From: Lachnospiraceae bacterium
GTDB lineage: Bacteria > Bacillota > Clostridia > Lachnospirales > Lachnospiraceae
Direction: 5' to 3'
Assembly (NCBI GenBank): GCA_024690605.1
Contig: JAILOV010000008.1
Location: forward strand, 56,632-120,631
Length of the DNA: 64,000 bases
Below, one piece after another: positions 32,325 to 40,938 of the stretch. Under the pieces are notes generated by a model. The model saw nothing but the letters and a program-made list of their open reading frames with translations. It was not told where the DNA came from and made no database searches. Made by a program: the position numbers and the translations under genes. Every line of letters begins with the position of its first letter. Within the stretch, counting starts at the first letter, position 1.

Positions 32325-32975
32325 TTACTTCGTGCCGAAGATCCTGTCGCCGGCGTCGCCGAGACCCGGCATGATGTAGGCGTGATCGTTGAGGCAGCGG
32401 TCCAGATGACCGACATAGATCTGCACGTCGGGATGTGCCTTGTTCAGGCGCTCAAGTCCCTCCGGGGCCGCGATGATGCACATGAATTTGATGTGTACGC
32501 CGCCGTGCTCCTTGATCATACGGATCGCGTCACAGGCGGAACCGCCGGTAGCAAGCATCGGATCGGTAACGACGATCTTGCGCTCCGAGATCGGATCAGG
32601 CAGCTTGCAGTAGTATTCTACCGGCTCATGCGTCTCGGGATCACGGTACAGACCGATGTGACCGACCTTGGCCGTCGGTGTGAGAGCCAGAATGCCACTC
32701 ACCATGCCGAGGCCGGCACGCAGGATCGGGACGACCGCCAGTTTTCTGCCCGCGATCACGGGCGTCATGCACTTCTCGATCGGGGTCTCGATCTCGATTT
32801 CCTTGAGCGGCAGATCCCGCAGGGCGTCATAGCCCATCAGCATGCCGATCTCCTCGACAAGCTGCCGGAATTCGTTGGTCCCGGTGTTGATGTCGCGCAG
32901 CATGGAGATCTTGTGCTGCACAAGCGGATGCTCATTGATGAAGATCTGCGGGTTGTTTGAAAAATCCATGCTCAT
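32325..32975 (-). CDS. upp: Uracil phosphoribosyltransferase
   Basis: A 216-residue cytoplasmic enzyme that makes UMP from uracil and PRPP. Seen: [13 protein letters not shown] at the N-terminus, the loop [13 protein letters not shown], the PRPP-binding motif [17 protein letters not shown] and the uracil-binding end [20 protein letters not shown]. Length is close to the usual 208. AAAGGAG precedes the start. It lies 21 bases downstream of the uracil permease gene, so import and salvage are in one operon. Confidence 0.97.
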   Translation of the reverse strand: MSMDFSNNPQIFINEHPLVQHKISMLRDINTGTNEFRQLVEEIGMLMGYDALRDLPLKEIEIETPIEKCMTPVIAGRKLAVVPILRAGLGMVSGILALTPTAKVGHIGLYRDPETHEPVEYYCKLPDPISERKIVVTDPMLATGGSACDAIRMIKEHGGVHIKFMCIIAAPEGLERLNKAHPDVQIYVGHLDRCLNDHAYIMPGLGDAGDRIFGTK

Positions 32976-32996
32976 GGTGTCCGTTCTCCTTTCCGG

Positions 32997-34373
32997 TCAG
33001 TCTTTGTCATTAAGTCCCTTGCCCTGTGCGATCTCCAGATTGACGCCGGTGGTGTTGGGCTCTTCATCTTCAAAATGATAGTCCTTGCCGGGCAGGATCG
33101 CGTTCAGGAGAATGCCCACGAGGGAACCCGTCGCAAGACCGGTAAAGGAGATGGTCGCGTCGCCGATCGTCCAGACCAGAGCGCCGGCCTCGGAGTAGTT
33201 GATGCCGATGGAGAGCACCAGGATGAGTGCCGCGATGATGACGTTGCGGCTCCTGGAGAAGTCGACATGCGTCTCCGCGAGATTGCGGATACCGACGGCG
33301 GAGATCATGCCGTAGAGCACCAGGGAAATGCCGCCGATGGTCGCGCTCGGCATCACCTCGATGATCGCCGCGAACTTCGGGCAGAAGGAGAACAGGATCG
33401 CCAGGCAGGCCGCGATGCGGATGACAACGGGGTCAAAGACCTTGGTCAGCGACAGGACGCCGGTATTCTCTCCGTAAGTCGTGTTGGCCGGTGCACCGAA
33501 GAGAGCCGCCACCGCCGTTGCGAGACCGTCGCCGGTCAGCGTCCGGTGCAGGCCGGGATCCTTGATGAAGTTGCGGCCGACCGTGGAGGAGATCGCGGAA
33601 ATGTCTCCGATGTGCTCCATCATCGTCGCCAGAGAGATCGGGACGATCGTGATGATCGCCGTGATCAGGAGCGGCGTGCTCACGTTGCCGGCAGTGAAGA
33701 GCGAGAAGACCGTGCGGCCGTAGTCAAGCGGCAGTCCGAACCAGGGAGCCGCGATAACCGGCGAGAAATCAATGAAGCCGGCGATCGCCGCGACGATGTA
33801 GGAGCCGATGACGCCCAGAAGGATCGGAATGATGCGGATCATGCCCTTGCCCCAGATATTGCAGACGATGACGATGACGATCGCGATCAGCGCGATCCCC
33901 CAGTGTGTCGAGCAGTTCGCGACGGCGGACTGGGACAGGTTCAGACCGATGGCGATGATGATCGGACCGGTCACCACCGGCGGGAAGAACTTCATGACCC
34001 GGGAAGCGCCATAGGCTTTGAAAAGTGCCGCGAGGATCAGATAGACCAGACCGGCGACCGCGACACCGAAGCAGGCGTAGGGCAGAAGCTCGGCCTCACC
34101 GTTCGGGGCGATCGCGGCATATCCGGCCAGAAAAGCAAAGGAAGAGCCGAGGAACGCCGGCACCTTGCGCTTTGAGATCAGATGAAACAGAAGTGTCCCG
34201 AGGCCCGCGAAAAGCAGCGTCGTTGAGACACTTAAGCCGGTCAGCAGCGGGACGAGCACCGTCGCGCCGAACATGGCGAACATGTGCTGCAGCCCGAGGA
34301 CAAACATCCTGGGGGTGCCCAGCGATCTGGCGTCATAGATGGCGCCGTCTGTTACCTTGTTGTTTTCTTCCAT
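32997..34373 (-). CDS. uraA: Uracil permease (NCS2 family)
   Basis: A 458-residue proton-coupled uracil importer with about 14 helices. The NCS2 pattern is clear: QHMFAMFGATVLVPLLTGL at the N-terminus, a glutamate in the TMMEHIGDISAIS helix and the GAPANTTYGENTGVL loop, where the second glutamate of the uracil site lies in UraA. AAGGAGGAG precedes the start. It is first in the uraA-upp operon, behind a structured GC-rich leader and a promoter at 34467-34495. Confidence 0.95.
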   Translation of the reverse strand: MEENNKVTDGAIYDARSLGTPRMFVLGLQHMFAMFGATVLVPLLTGLSVSTTLLFAGLGTLLFHLISKRKVPAFLGSSFAFLAGYAAIAPNGEAELLPYACFGVAVAGLVYLILAALFKAYGASRVMKFFPPVVTGPIIIAIGLNLSQSAVANCSTHWGIALIAIVIVIVCNIWGKGMIRIIPILLGVIGSYIVAAIAGFIDFSPVIAAPWFGLPLDYGRTVFSLFTAGNVSTPLLITAIITIVPISLATMMEHIGDISAISSTVGRNFIKDPGLHRTLTGDGLATAVAALFGAPANTTYGENTGVLSLTKVFDPVVIRIAACLAILFSFCPKFAAIIEVMPSATIGGISLVLYGMISAVGIRNLAETHVDFSRSRNVIIAALILVLSIGINYSEAGALVWTIGDATISFTGLATGSLVGILLNAILPGKDYHFEDEEPNTTGVNLEIAQGKGLNDKD

Positions 34374-34400
34374 AACTCCTCCTTTACAGAACCATGATTC

Positions 34401-34462
34401 CGGCGCCCGGTGCTTCCGATGCCGGCCGCGTGCACAGGTCAGACCTGTGATCCCGGCGCCCG
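34401..34462 (-). promoter_or_regulatory. Structured 5' leader of the uraA-upp mRNA
   Basis: On the minus strand the RNA would begin almost directly with GGGCGCCGGG (34453-34462 region), contain the hairpin CACAGGT-CTG-ACCTGTG (34433-34449) and close with CCGGGCGCCG (34401-34410), which can pair with the first block with one bulge. No PyrR consensus and no T run were seen. I do not recognise a known riboswitch class. Confidence 0.45.
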
Positions 34463-34466
34463 TATC

Positions 34467-34495
34467 ATGTTAGCACTCATAAAACGAAAAAGCAA
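34467..34495 (-). promoter_or_regulatory. Promoter of uraA-upp
   Basis: Minus strand TTGCTT (34490-34495), 17-base spacer, TAACAT (34467-34472). Confidence 0.55.
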
Positions 34496-34577
34496 TGTCC
34501 AACGCCATATTTTGTATAAAATAACATGTTTTATGTTTATCGAATACAATATCTAGTGTTTTCTTTTCCGAAGGGAG

Positions 34578-34607
34578 TTGCTTTTCGGCGGGGAGTTGCG
34601 TTATACT
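34578..34607 (+). promoter_or_regulatory. Promoter of purC
   Basis: TTGCTT (34578-34583), 18-base spacer, TATACT (34602-34607). No purine riboswitch was seen in the 70-base leader. Confidence 0.55.
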
Positions 34608-34676
34608 TTAAGTCTGTTCCCGGCGGAACACGCGGAACCCGAAAACAGACAGTTCATTTATGGAAAGGAAACGGAC

Positions 34677-35555
34677 ATGGCGGATGAATTGAAACCGATC
34701 AAGGAAGGCAAGGTACGGGAGATCTATGACTGCGGCGACACACTGGTCCTCGTTGCCACAGACCGTCTCTCGGCCTTTGATGTGATCTTAAAGAGTGCGA
34801 TCCCCGGACGCGGGCGGGTGCTCACGCAGATGTCGAAATTCTGGTTCGAGTTCACCTCGGATCTCATCGGCAACCACATGATCTCCGCCGATACCGCGGA
34901 GATGCCGGAATTCTTCCGCAGGGATGAATTCGCGGGCCGCTCCATGCTCTGCAAAAAGCTCACCATGCTCCCTGTCGAGTGCATCGTCCGCGGCTACATC
35001 ACGGGCAGCGGCTATCAGAGTTATCTGGAGAGCGGAGAGGTCTGCGGCATCCGTCTCCCGGAGGGACTTAAAGAGTGCGACAGGCTGCCGGAACCCATCT
35101 ATACGCCGAGCACCAAAGCCGAGATCGGCACGCACGATGAGAACATTTCCTTTGAGAGGAGCATCGAGGTGCTGGAGAAGGCGTTTCCCGGAAAGGGACA
35201 GACGCTTGCCGAAACGATCCGCGACAAGACGCTCGCGATCTATAAGAAATGTGCCGACTACGCACATTCCCGCGGGATCATCATCGCCGACACCAAGTTT
35301 GAGTTCGGCCTTGACGAGAACGGACAGGTGGTCCTCGGCGACGAGGTGCTCACGCCCGACTCCAGCCGTTTCTGGCCGCTGGAGGGTTACGCGCCGGGAC
35401 ACAGCCAACCGTCCTTTGACAAGCAGTTTGTGCGTGACTACCTGAAGGCGCATCCCGACTGCAATTACACGCTCCCGCAAGAGATCATCGACAAAACATG
35501 GGAGAAGTACAGTGAGGCCTATCGTCTGCTGACCGGCAGAGAAGTGACGGCCTGA
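34677..35555 (+). CDS. purC: SAICAR synthetase
   Basis: A 292-residue enzyme of purine synthesis that joins CAIR and aspartate with ATP. Start at 34677 after GGAAAGG; the earlier in-frame region is leader. Motifs: KEGKVREIYD at the N-terminus, LVATDRLSAFD, ECIVRGYITGSGYQSYLESG, KAEIGTHDENISFE and IIADTKFEFGLDENG, all standard. The length matches the longer form seen in many bacteria and yeast rather than the 240-residue Bacillus form. It stands alone, not in a pur operon, and ends in a strong terminator. Confidence 0.97.
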   Translation: MADELKPIKEGKVREIYDCGDTLVLVATDRLSAFDVILKSAIPGRGRVLTQMSKFWFEFTSDLIGNHMISADTAEMPEFFRRDEFAGRSMLCKKLTMLPVECIVRGYITGSGYQSYLESGEVCGIRLPEGLKECDRLPEPIYTPSTKAEIGTHDENISFERSIEVLEKAFPGKGQTLAETIRDKTLAIYKKCADYAHSRGIIIADTKFEFGLDENGQVVLGDEVLTPDSSRFWPLEGYAPGHSQPSFDKQFVRDYLKAHPDCNYTLPQEIIDKTWEKYSEAYRLLTGREVTA

Positions 35556-35588
35556 GAACGCAGGCGACTGAAAGGATGAAAAAAACAG

Positions 35589-35618
35589 GCCCCCGTGGTC
35601 AGAAACCGCGGGGGCTTT
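35589..35618 (+). terminator. Terminator after purC
   Basis: GCCCCCGTGGT (35589-35599) pairs with ACCGCGGGGGC (35605-35615) with one G-U pair, followed by TTT. Confidence 0.85.
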
Positions 35619-35646
35619 GTGTTGCGATCATGATCCCGAACGGGAT

Positions 35647-36153
35647 TTATGCGGATGCCGTGGCAGCTTTCTGCACCCGCTGCTGCACCTCTTCCACTTC
35701 GCAGTCCAGAGAGTAGGCGAGCTCGGAGAACAGGAGTTTTTCTGCCGTTGCCAGATGCTTTTCGTCAACGGCGGCGAATTTTTTGCCTTCCTTTTCACGA
35801 CGCATTCTGATCAGATAGAGGGTCTTGATGAGCGACATCATCTCCCCGGCCTGGTTGCGCTTGATGATGGCCGTGACGATCGGCTCGGATTTTTTGCCGC
35901 CCGCGATATCAAGCTCCCGGGCCTCGCCGGAACCCTCGATGAGCTTTTTGGCCGCGGCCCTGTCCGTTACCTTGCGCAGGCGCTCCGCCTCACTGTCGAC
36001 GGGGACATAGAGCAGTCCCTTTTCGTCGGCGTCCGCGATCATCAGGTAATAATCCTTTTCCTTGCCGCGCTCAAGAAAAGAAGGAACAAGGATATCCTCC
36101 ACTCTGCACAGACCATGGATCCCGTATACGGTATGATCGCCAACCTTAAGCAT
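35647..36153 (-). CDS. CarD/CdnL-family RNA-polymerase-binding regulator
   Basis: A 168-residue protein. Start at 36153 because AGGGGG lies at the right distance. Residues 1-65 are the CarD/TRCF Tudor-like domain that binds the RNA polymerase beta subunit (MLKVGDHTVYGIHGLCRVED, YYLMIADADEKGLLYVPVDS); the rest is an all-helical domain that contacts promoter DNA in relatives. It would stabilise open complexes at selected promoters. The gene lies alone between purC and nth, converging on purC. Confidence 0.9.
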   Translation of the reverse strand: MLKVGDHTVYGIHGLCRVEDILVPSFLERGKEKDYYLMIADADEKGLLYVPVDSEAERLRKVTDRAAAKKLIEGSGEARELDIAGGKKSEPIVTAIIKRNQAGEMMSLIKTLYLIRMRREKEGKKFAAVDEKHLATAEKLLFSELAYSLDCEVEEVQQRVQKAATASA

Positions 36154-36238
36154 CAGCACGCCCCCTGACATTTCGGAAAACGACACTTCTTATTATAACA
36201 CATTATTCCGTTTCTGTTCGCCGAAAAATCGAAAAAAC

Positions 36239-36871
36239 TTATTTTGATCCGTTCAGGCAGACGTCACGCAGGACACAGCTGTCACACTGCGGTCTGCGTG
36301 CGATGCAGACGGCGCGGCCGTGCATCACGAAGCGGTGGCAGAGCGCGTTCCCTTCTTCCGGCGGGACGATCTTTTTCAGTGCCATTTCCACGCGATACGG
36401 ATCTTTGTCGTTGTCCACAAGCCCCAGCAGGTTGGAGATCCGGATGCAGTGCGTGTCCGTCACGATCGCCGGTTTTCCGAAGACATCGCCCATCACCAGA
36501 TTGGCGCTTTTGCGTCCGACACCGGGCAGCGCCAGAAGCTTTTCAAAATCGTCCGGGACCTGATCGTCATATTCCTCGTGGAGCACGCGCATGCAGCGGG
36601 AGATGTCCCTGGCCTTGCTCGGACCGAGTCCGCAGGGATGCACGATCGCTTCGATCTCCGCCGGATCCGCCGCCGCGAGAGCGGCCACACTGGGAAATTT
36701 CGCGAAAAGAAGAGGTGTTGTCCGGTCCACCCGGGCGTCCGTGCACTGCGCCGCCAGACGGACGCTCACCAGCAGCTGCCACGCCTGTTCATAGCTCAGC
36801 GTGCAGACCGCATCGGGATATTCCTTTTTCAGGCGCGCAATGACTGCAAGCGCCCGCTGCTTTTTTGTCAT
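36239..36871 (-). CDS. nth: Endonuclease III
   Basis: A 210-residue DNA glycosylase/AP lyase for oxidised pyrimidines. Seen: helix-hairpin-helix LPGVGRKSANLVMGDVFG with the catalytic Lys, catalytic Asp in VTDTHCIRISN, and the C-terminal iron-sulphur cluster pattern C-x6-C-x2-C-x5-C (CIARRPQCDSCVLRDVCL). Length matches the family. It is followed on the same strand by CarD after 85 bases and preceded by tRNA-Pro. Confidence 0.97.
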   Translation of the reverse strand: MTKKQRALAVIARLKKEYPDAVCTLSYEQAWQLLVSVRLAAQCTDARVDRTTPLLFAKFPSVAALAAADPAEIEAIVHPCGLGPSKARDISRCMRVLHEEYDDQVPDDFEKLLALPGVGRKSANLVMGDVFGKPAIVTDTHCIRISNLLGLVDNDKDPYRVEMALKKIVPPEEGNALCHRFVMHGRAVCIARRPQCDSCVLRDVCLNGSK

Positions 36872-36896
36872 GGAGATATTATAACACAGAACAGAA

Positions 36897-36969
36897 TCGG
36901 AGTGACTGGATTCGAACCAGCGGCCCCCACGTCCCTAACGTGGTGCTCTACCAACTGAGCCACACCCCG
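36897..36969 (-). tRNA. tRNA-Pro (anticodon AGG)
   Basis: Full 73-base cloverleaf on the minus strand: acceptor CGGGGTG/CACTCCG with one G-U pair, D arm GCTC-AGTTGGTA-GAGC, anticodon stem CCACG/CGTGG with loop TTAGGGA, T arm with TTCGAAT, discriminator A. C1-G72, A73 and G37 are proline identity elements. The anticodon begins with A, which is unusual: bacterial tRNA-Pro normally starts with T, G or C. CCA is not encoded. Confidence 0.93.
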
Positions 36970-36980
36970 CAAGCCATATA

Positions 36981-37009
36981 ATACTAACACAGTCTTTTCG
37001 GAGAAGCAA
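36981..37009 (-). promoter_or_regulatory. Promoter of tRNA-Pro
   Basis: Minus strand TTGCTT (37004-37009), 17-base spacer, TAGTAT (36981-36986), about a dozen bases before the mature tRNA. Confidence 0.55.
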
Positions 37010-37189
37010 GGAAAATTTTTGCAGGAATAAAAATACTAACGAAAAACTAGATTTCATGAACGTTTTTTCATATATCGCTTGCTTTTTTTCTGCTGTTACG
37101 GTTACAATATCGTGGGGGTGTGTGACATGCACCGCCATTGTATGGTATGATCGGTAACGATAACGTTTTCGTTTCGGGAGGAGAGGAGT

Positions 37190-37474
37190 ATGCAAGAGAT
37201 CGTGTACCAGGCGCCGGAGCGCATTGACGGCAACAACGCATCCGCTGTACAGGAAGCCATGCTGGCGTTGCTGGAGGGGGTTTCCGGCGGGGAACTGTTT
37301 GTCGTGAACATGGAGAACACGGGGTATTTAAGCTCCGCGGGACTCCGTTCCCTTACGGTGATCCAGAAGAAGATGCGTGCCGCGGGAGGCAGCTTTGTCC
37401 TGCGCAATGTCAACGAAAACCTGCGCGATCTGCTGGATGTGACCGGATTGTCCGGTTATCTGCCGATCGAGTGA
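37190..37474 (+). CDS. STAS-domain anti-sigma factor antagonist-like protein
   Basis: A 94-residue single STAS domain like SpoIIAA/RsbV. The phosphorylation loop reads NTGYLSSAGLRSL (about residues 43-55), with a serine where partner kinases act. Such proteins release a bound factor when dephosphorylated by a PP2C phosphatase. GGGAGGAGAGGAG precedes the start. It lies 33 bases before the CPBP gene and in line with the secretion genes; an RsbU-like phosphatase stands at the far end of the same gene run, but no RsbW-type kinase is visible. Confidence 0.9.
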   Translation: MQEIVYQAPERIDGNNASAVQEAMLALLEGVSGGELFVVNMENTGYLSSAGLRSLTVIQKKMRAAGGSFVLRNVNENLRDLLDVTGLSGYLPIE

Positions 37475-37507
37475 ACCGTTCTCTGGCCGACAGGGGAGAC
37501 GGTTCTC

Positions 37508-38638
37508 GTGGGAGATAAAAGGAGGTTTCGCCCTTTCGGATGGATGTCCTATCTCTTTGACGGCAATGCCGGCGGGGAGGACGCGGCTTCCGATCCGCAG
37601 GACGGGGAGAGCGCTTCCGACAGGAACGGCGGAGGAGATGTCTCCGAGGGGACAACCGTCGTAGAGAACGCAGGGTCTGACGGAGGATCCGCGGAGGATG
37701 CGTCGGAAACCTCCGGCAGAAGATCCGGCAGGAAGAAGAAAAAGCGCCGCGGGATCGACGACGAGGATCCGGTGAGCTTCCGCACGTCAACGGAACCGCT
37801 GACGGTACAGCAGGCGGTTTACTACGCGCTGCGCGATCTGCTCTACGCGTCGGGACCGATGATCACCTATATCGTGATCACGATGCTCTGTATCCTGGCG
37901 GGATATCCGCTGTCAGGCATGCTGCGGTTCTCCTTTGCCGACTACCTGACGGAGCGGTCCAATATCATGGTGGCGATCGCCGTGGTGCTCACGCTTCGCC
38001 ATCTCTATAAAAAATCAAAGAAAGGCGGCAGCACCTTTTTCGAGGACGCGTCCCTCATTCACCGGGACATCTCCTGGAAAAAGGTTCTGATCGGCTTTGT
38101 GTTCGGTGCCGGAGCAGCACTGTTTCTGTCCGCGATCCTGACCCTGATCCCCAAGGTCTGGGTCTTTGCGACGTATCAGAAACAGGTGGTCAGGATCTAT
38201 CAGCGCTATGACATCCTGCTGACCATCGTGGAGAGCGCGGTGCTGACGCCGCTGGTGGAGGAGATCATCTTCCGCGGCTATATGCTGAACCGTCTCCTGC
38301 GGCGATGGGCGGATCTGCCGGCACTGATCGTGACGACGCTCATTTTTTCCGTCCTGCACGGAAGCAGCGTGTGGATCATCTATGCGTTTGTGATGGGCCT
38401 GCTGATCGGCGCGATCTCCATGCGGGAGGGCAACATCCTGTACGGGATCCTGATCCATGCGGGTTTCAATCTGCCCTCCGTGGTGCAGTGGTTCCTCTGG
38501 TTCCTGCATCCGGAGAGACAGGGACAAAGCCCCGCGACGGATGTGTTCCGGACGGTTCTCACGGGGCTGGCGGGCGGTGCGGTGGCAACGCTGATGGCAC
38601 TTCTCTACAGAAGAATGGTGCCCGATCCGAAACGGTAA
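37508..38638 (+). CDS. CPBP-family intramembrane protease with acidic N-terminal tail
   Basis: A 376-residue protein. Residues 1-95 are hydrophilic, rich in Asp/Glu/Ser/Gly and ending in a Lys/Arg block (GRKKKKRRG); the rest holds about eight helices. The catalytic motifs are complete: LVEEIIFRGYML (EExxxR), FSVLHG and HAGFNLPS. The start is uncertain: GTG 37508 with GGGGAG upstream, or ATG 37544, which has AAAGGAGG 18 bases upstream. It follows the STAS gene by 33 bases and precedes virD4 by 48 without a terminator, so it is probably part of the secretion operon. Confidence 0.85.
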   Translation: MGDKRRFRPFGWMSYLFDGNAGGEDAASDPQDGESASDRNGGGDVSEGTTVVENAGSDGGSAEDASETSGRRSGRKKKKRRGIDDEDPVSFRTSTEPLTVQQAVYYALRDLLYASGPMITYIVITMLCILAGYPLSGMLRFSFADYLTERSNIMVAIAVVLTLRHLYKKSKKGGSTFFEDASLIHRDISWKKVLIGFVFGAGAALFLSAILTLIPKVWVFATYQKQVVRIYQRYDILLTIVESAVLTPLVEEIIFRGYMLNRLLRRWADLPALIVTTLIFSVLHGSSVWIIYAFVMGLLIGAISMREGNILYGILIHAGFNLPSVVQWFLWFLHPERQGQSPATDVFRTVLTGLAGGAVATLMALLYRRMVPDPKR

Positions 38639-38686
38639 TGAAAATGCAATGATGCAATGATTCGATGATTCATTTAGGAGATGCGT

Positions 38687-40927
38687 ATGGAAACACCGGA
38701 AATTGATTTTAAAAAGGTATTGATCTATCTGCTGACCGGGATCGCGGGCGTGATCGTCCTCGGTGCGATATCGGGCGTGCTGCTTGCTTCTCTCAATGAA
38801 TGGCAGGCGGGCGAGAGCTTTAAGATCGTTGTCACGGGAGAGACGCTTTTCGGCAAGGAACAGCTCTACTATGGTCTGATCGAGATGGGCGTGCTCATCA
38901 CGCTCTACATCGTCTACCGGCTGTCGCTGACCACGGAGAATGCCAACCGGCTGTTAAAGGGCCGCTCGGGAGAAAAGGATCGCGTCGAGGGTTCGCTGGA
39001 AAACTCCCGCTGGATGACGGACAAGGAGCGCAATGAGCTCTTCCCGCACAAGACTTTTAAAAAGCTGCCGGAACTGAAAAAGGACGGTGTTCCGCTCTAC
39101 GCGGTCTACAATCCGCGCACACGGGACATGGATATCAACATCATCTCTCCGGCGCACGGCATCATCATCGGTGCGACCGGTTCCGGTAAAACGACCACCT
39201 TTGTGAATCCGGTGGTCCAGATCCTGGGACACAGCGCGGCAGGTTCTTCGATGATCTGCACGGACCCCAAGGGCGAACTGTTCCAGATGCATTCCAAACT
39301 GCTGGCCGAGCACGGCTACAACTGCATGGTCCTGGATCTGCGCGATCCCTACAGCTCCTTCCGCTGGAACCCGCTGGGAGATATCTTTGACAACTACCAG
39401 CAGTATCTGACGCTCGGCAACAAGATCAGAGAGCATACGGACAGTATCTCGGAGTATCCGGATCTGAAAAAGATGCACAGTGACGAGACCTTTGCCGAGG
39501 CGGAGGACTGGTATGAGTGGGACGGCTGCGCCTGGGCGGTGGGAACCGATCTCATCAACAAGATCCGTGTAGAAAAGCAGAAGATCTACGATGAATGCTA
39601 CGAAGACCTGAACGATCTGATCTCCGTGCTCTGCCCGATCGAAAACGAAAAGGATCCCGTCTGGGAAAAGGGTGCGCGTTCCATCATCATGGCGGTCTGT
39701 CTTGGTATGCTCGAGGATTCCGGCGATCCGAAGCTGGAGATGACCAAGGACAAGTTCTGTTTCTACAATATCAATAAGGCGATCAGTAATTCGGAGAACG
39801 AATACAAAGCGCTCAAGGATTACTTCACCGGACGTGACAAGCTGTCCAAGGCGGCAGGCCTTTCCAAGCAGGTGCTCTCGGCGGCGGATCAGACGCTTTC
39901 CTCGTACATGAGTATCGCGCTGGATAAGCTGTCGATGTTCAACGACGAAGGCCTGTGCGCGCTGACCAGCGCCACGGACATCCAGCCGCGCACCTTTGCC
40001 GATCAGCCCACGGCTCTGTTCTTAAAGATCCCGGATGAAAAGGACACCCGTCACGGTCTGGCGGCGGTCTTCATCCTGTGTATCTACAAGGCGCTCATCA
40101 AGGTGGCCAGCGCAAGGGAGGATCTGTCGCTTCCGCGCAACGTCTTCTTCCTGCTTGACGAGTTCGGTAACATGCCCAAGATCGACAAGTTCGACAAGAT
40201 GATCACGGTCGGCCGTTCCCGCAAGATCTGGTTCGAGATGATCGTCCAGTCCTTTGCGCAGTTAAAGAATGTCTACGGCGAGACGGTCGCGGACATCGTC
40301 AAGGGTAACTGCGGTATCAAGCTCTTCATCGGTAGTAACGACATCCCGACCTGCGAGGAGTTCTCCAAGATGTGCGGCAACATGACGGTCCGCACGCAGA
40401 GCACCTCGACGGGACTCAAAGACAAGACCAACAATATCAATGTTTCCGTGCAGATGCAGCAGCGGCCGCTGATCTATCCGAGTGAGCTGACGCGTCTGAA
40501 CAATGCCAAGTCCACGGGTAATTCCATCGTGGTCACCTTTAACAATTTCCCGCTGCGGACGAAGTTCACGCCAAGCTACAAGTGCCCGCTCTATGAATTC
40601 GGGCAGATGGATCTGACGGATGTGCGCAGCAACGTGTTCTTCGGAAGCGAGATCTATTATGATCTGGATGAACGCAATTATATCGTGCTGGATATGAAGG
40701 GCGAGGTTGACACGGAGGACGGCTCGTCCGACGGCTCGGCTGACGGCGGGATCACCGCCGACGGAGCCGGAGACACCGGCGGCACGGACGGAGGCTACAC
40801 GGAGGAGCCGGAAGACTACAGTGTCGGCACCGGGGACGAAGCCGCATCCGTAACGGAGGATGAAACCGCATCCGCAGACGGGGAGGAATCGGTGTTCGAA
40901 ACGCCTGCCGCTGCGGCCGGCGCATAA
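38687..40927 (+). CDS. virD4: VirD4/TraG-type coupling ATPase
   Basis: A 746-residue type IV coupling protein that recruits substrates to a T4SS. Two N-terminal helices (about 12-32 and 58-76), Walker A IIGATGSGKTT (about 158-168), Walker B NVFFLLDEFGNMPKI (about 482-496), and the later TraG motif GNCGIKLFIGSND. After about residue 675 comes an acidic Gly/Asp/Glu/Thr tail ending in ETPAAAAGA, which may bind substrates. ATG 38687 is used because AGGAG lies six bases upstream; an ATG at 38681 touches that site. First clear secretion gene of the locus. Confidence 0.95.
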   Translation: METPEIDFKKVLIYLLTGIAGVIVLGAISGVLLASLNEWQAGESFKIVVTGETLFGKEQLYYGLIEMGVLITLYIVYRLSLTTENANRLLKGRSGEKDRVEGSLENSRWMTDKERNELFPHKTFKKLPELKKDGVPLYAVYNPRTRDMDINIISPAHGIIIGATGSGKTTTFVNPVVQILGHSAAGSSMICTDPKGELFQMHSKLLAEHGYNCMVLDLRDPYSSFRWNPLGDIFDNYQQYLTLGNKIREHTDSISEYPDLKKMHSDETFAEAEDWYEWDGCAWAVGTDLINKIRVEKQKIYDECYEDLNDLISVLCPIENEKDPVWEKGARSIIMAVCLGMLEDSGDPKLEMTKDKFCFYNINKAISNSENEYKALKDYFTGRDKLSKAAGLSKQVLSAADQTLSSYMSIALDKLSMFNDEGLCALTSATDIQPRTFADQPTALFLKIPDEKDTRHGLAAVFILCIYKALIKVASAREDLSLPRNVFFLLDEFGNMPKIDKFDKMITVGRSRKIWFEMIVQSFAQLKNVYGETVADIVKGNCGIKLFIGSNDIPTCEEFSKMCGNMTVRTQSTSTGLKDKTNNINVSVQMQQRPLIYPSELTRLNNAKSTGNSIVVTFNNFPLRTKFTPSYKCPLYEFGQMDLTDVRSNVFFGSEIYYDLDERNYIVLDMKGEVDTEDGSSDGSADGGITADGAGDTGGTDGGYTEEPEDYSVGTGDEAASVTEDETASADGEESVFETPAAAAGA

Positions 40928-40938
40928 GGAGTATGTTG

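Noticed and set aside
38639..38676. Short ATGCAATGAT/ATTCGATGATTC microrepeats before virD4
   Set aside because: Low-complexity stretch of under 40 bases with no fixed period; not listed as a repeat.
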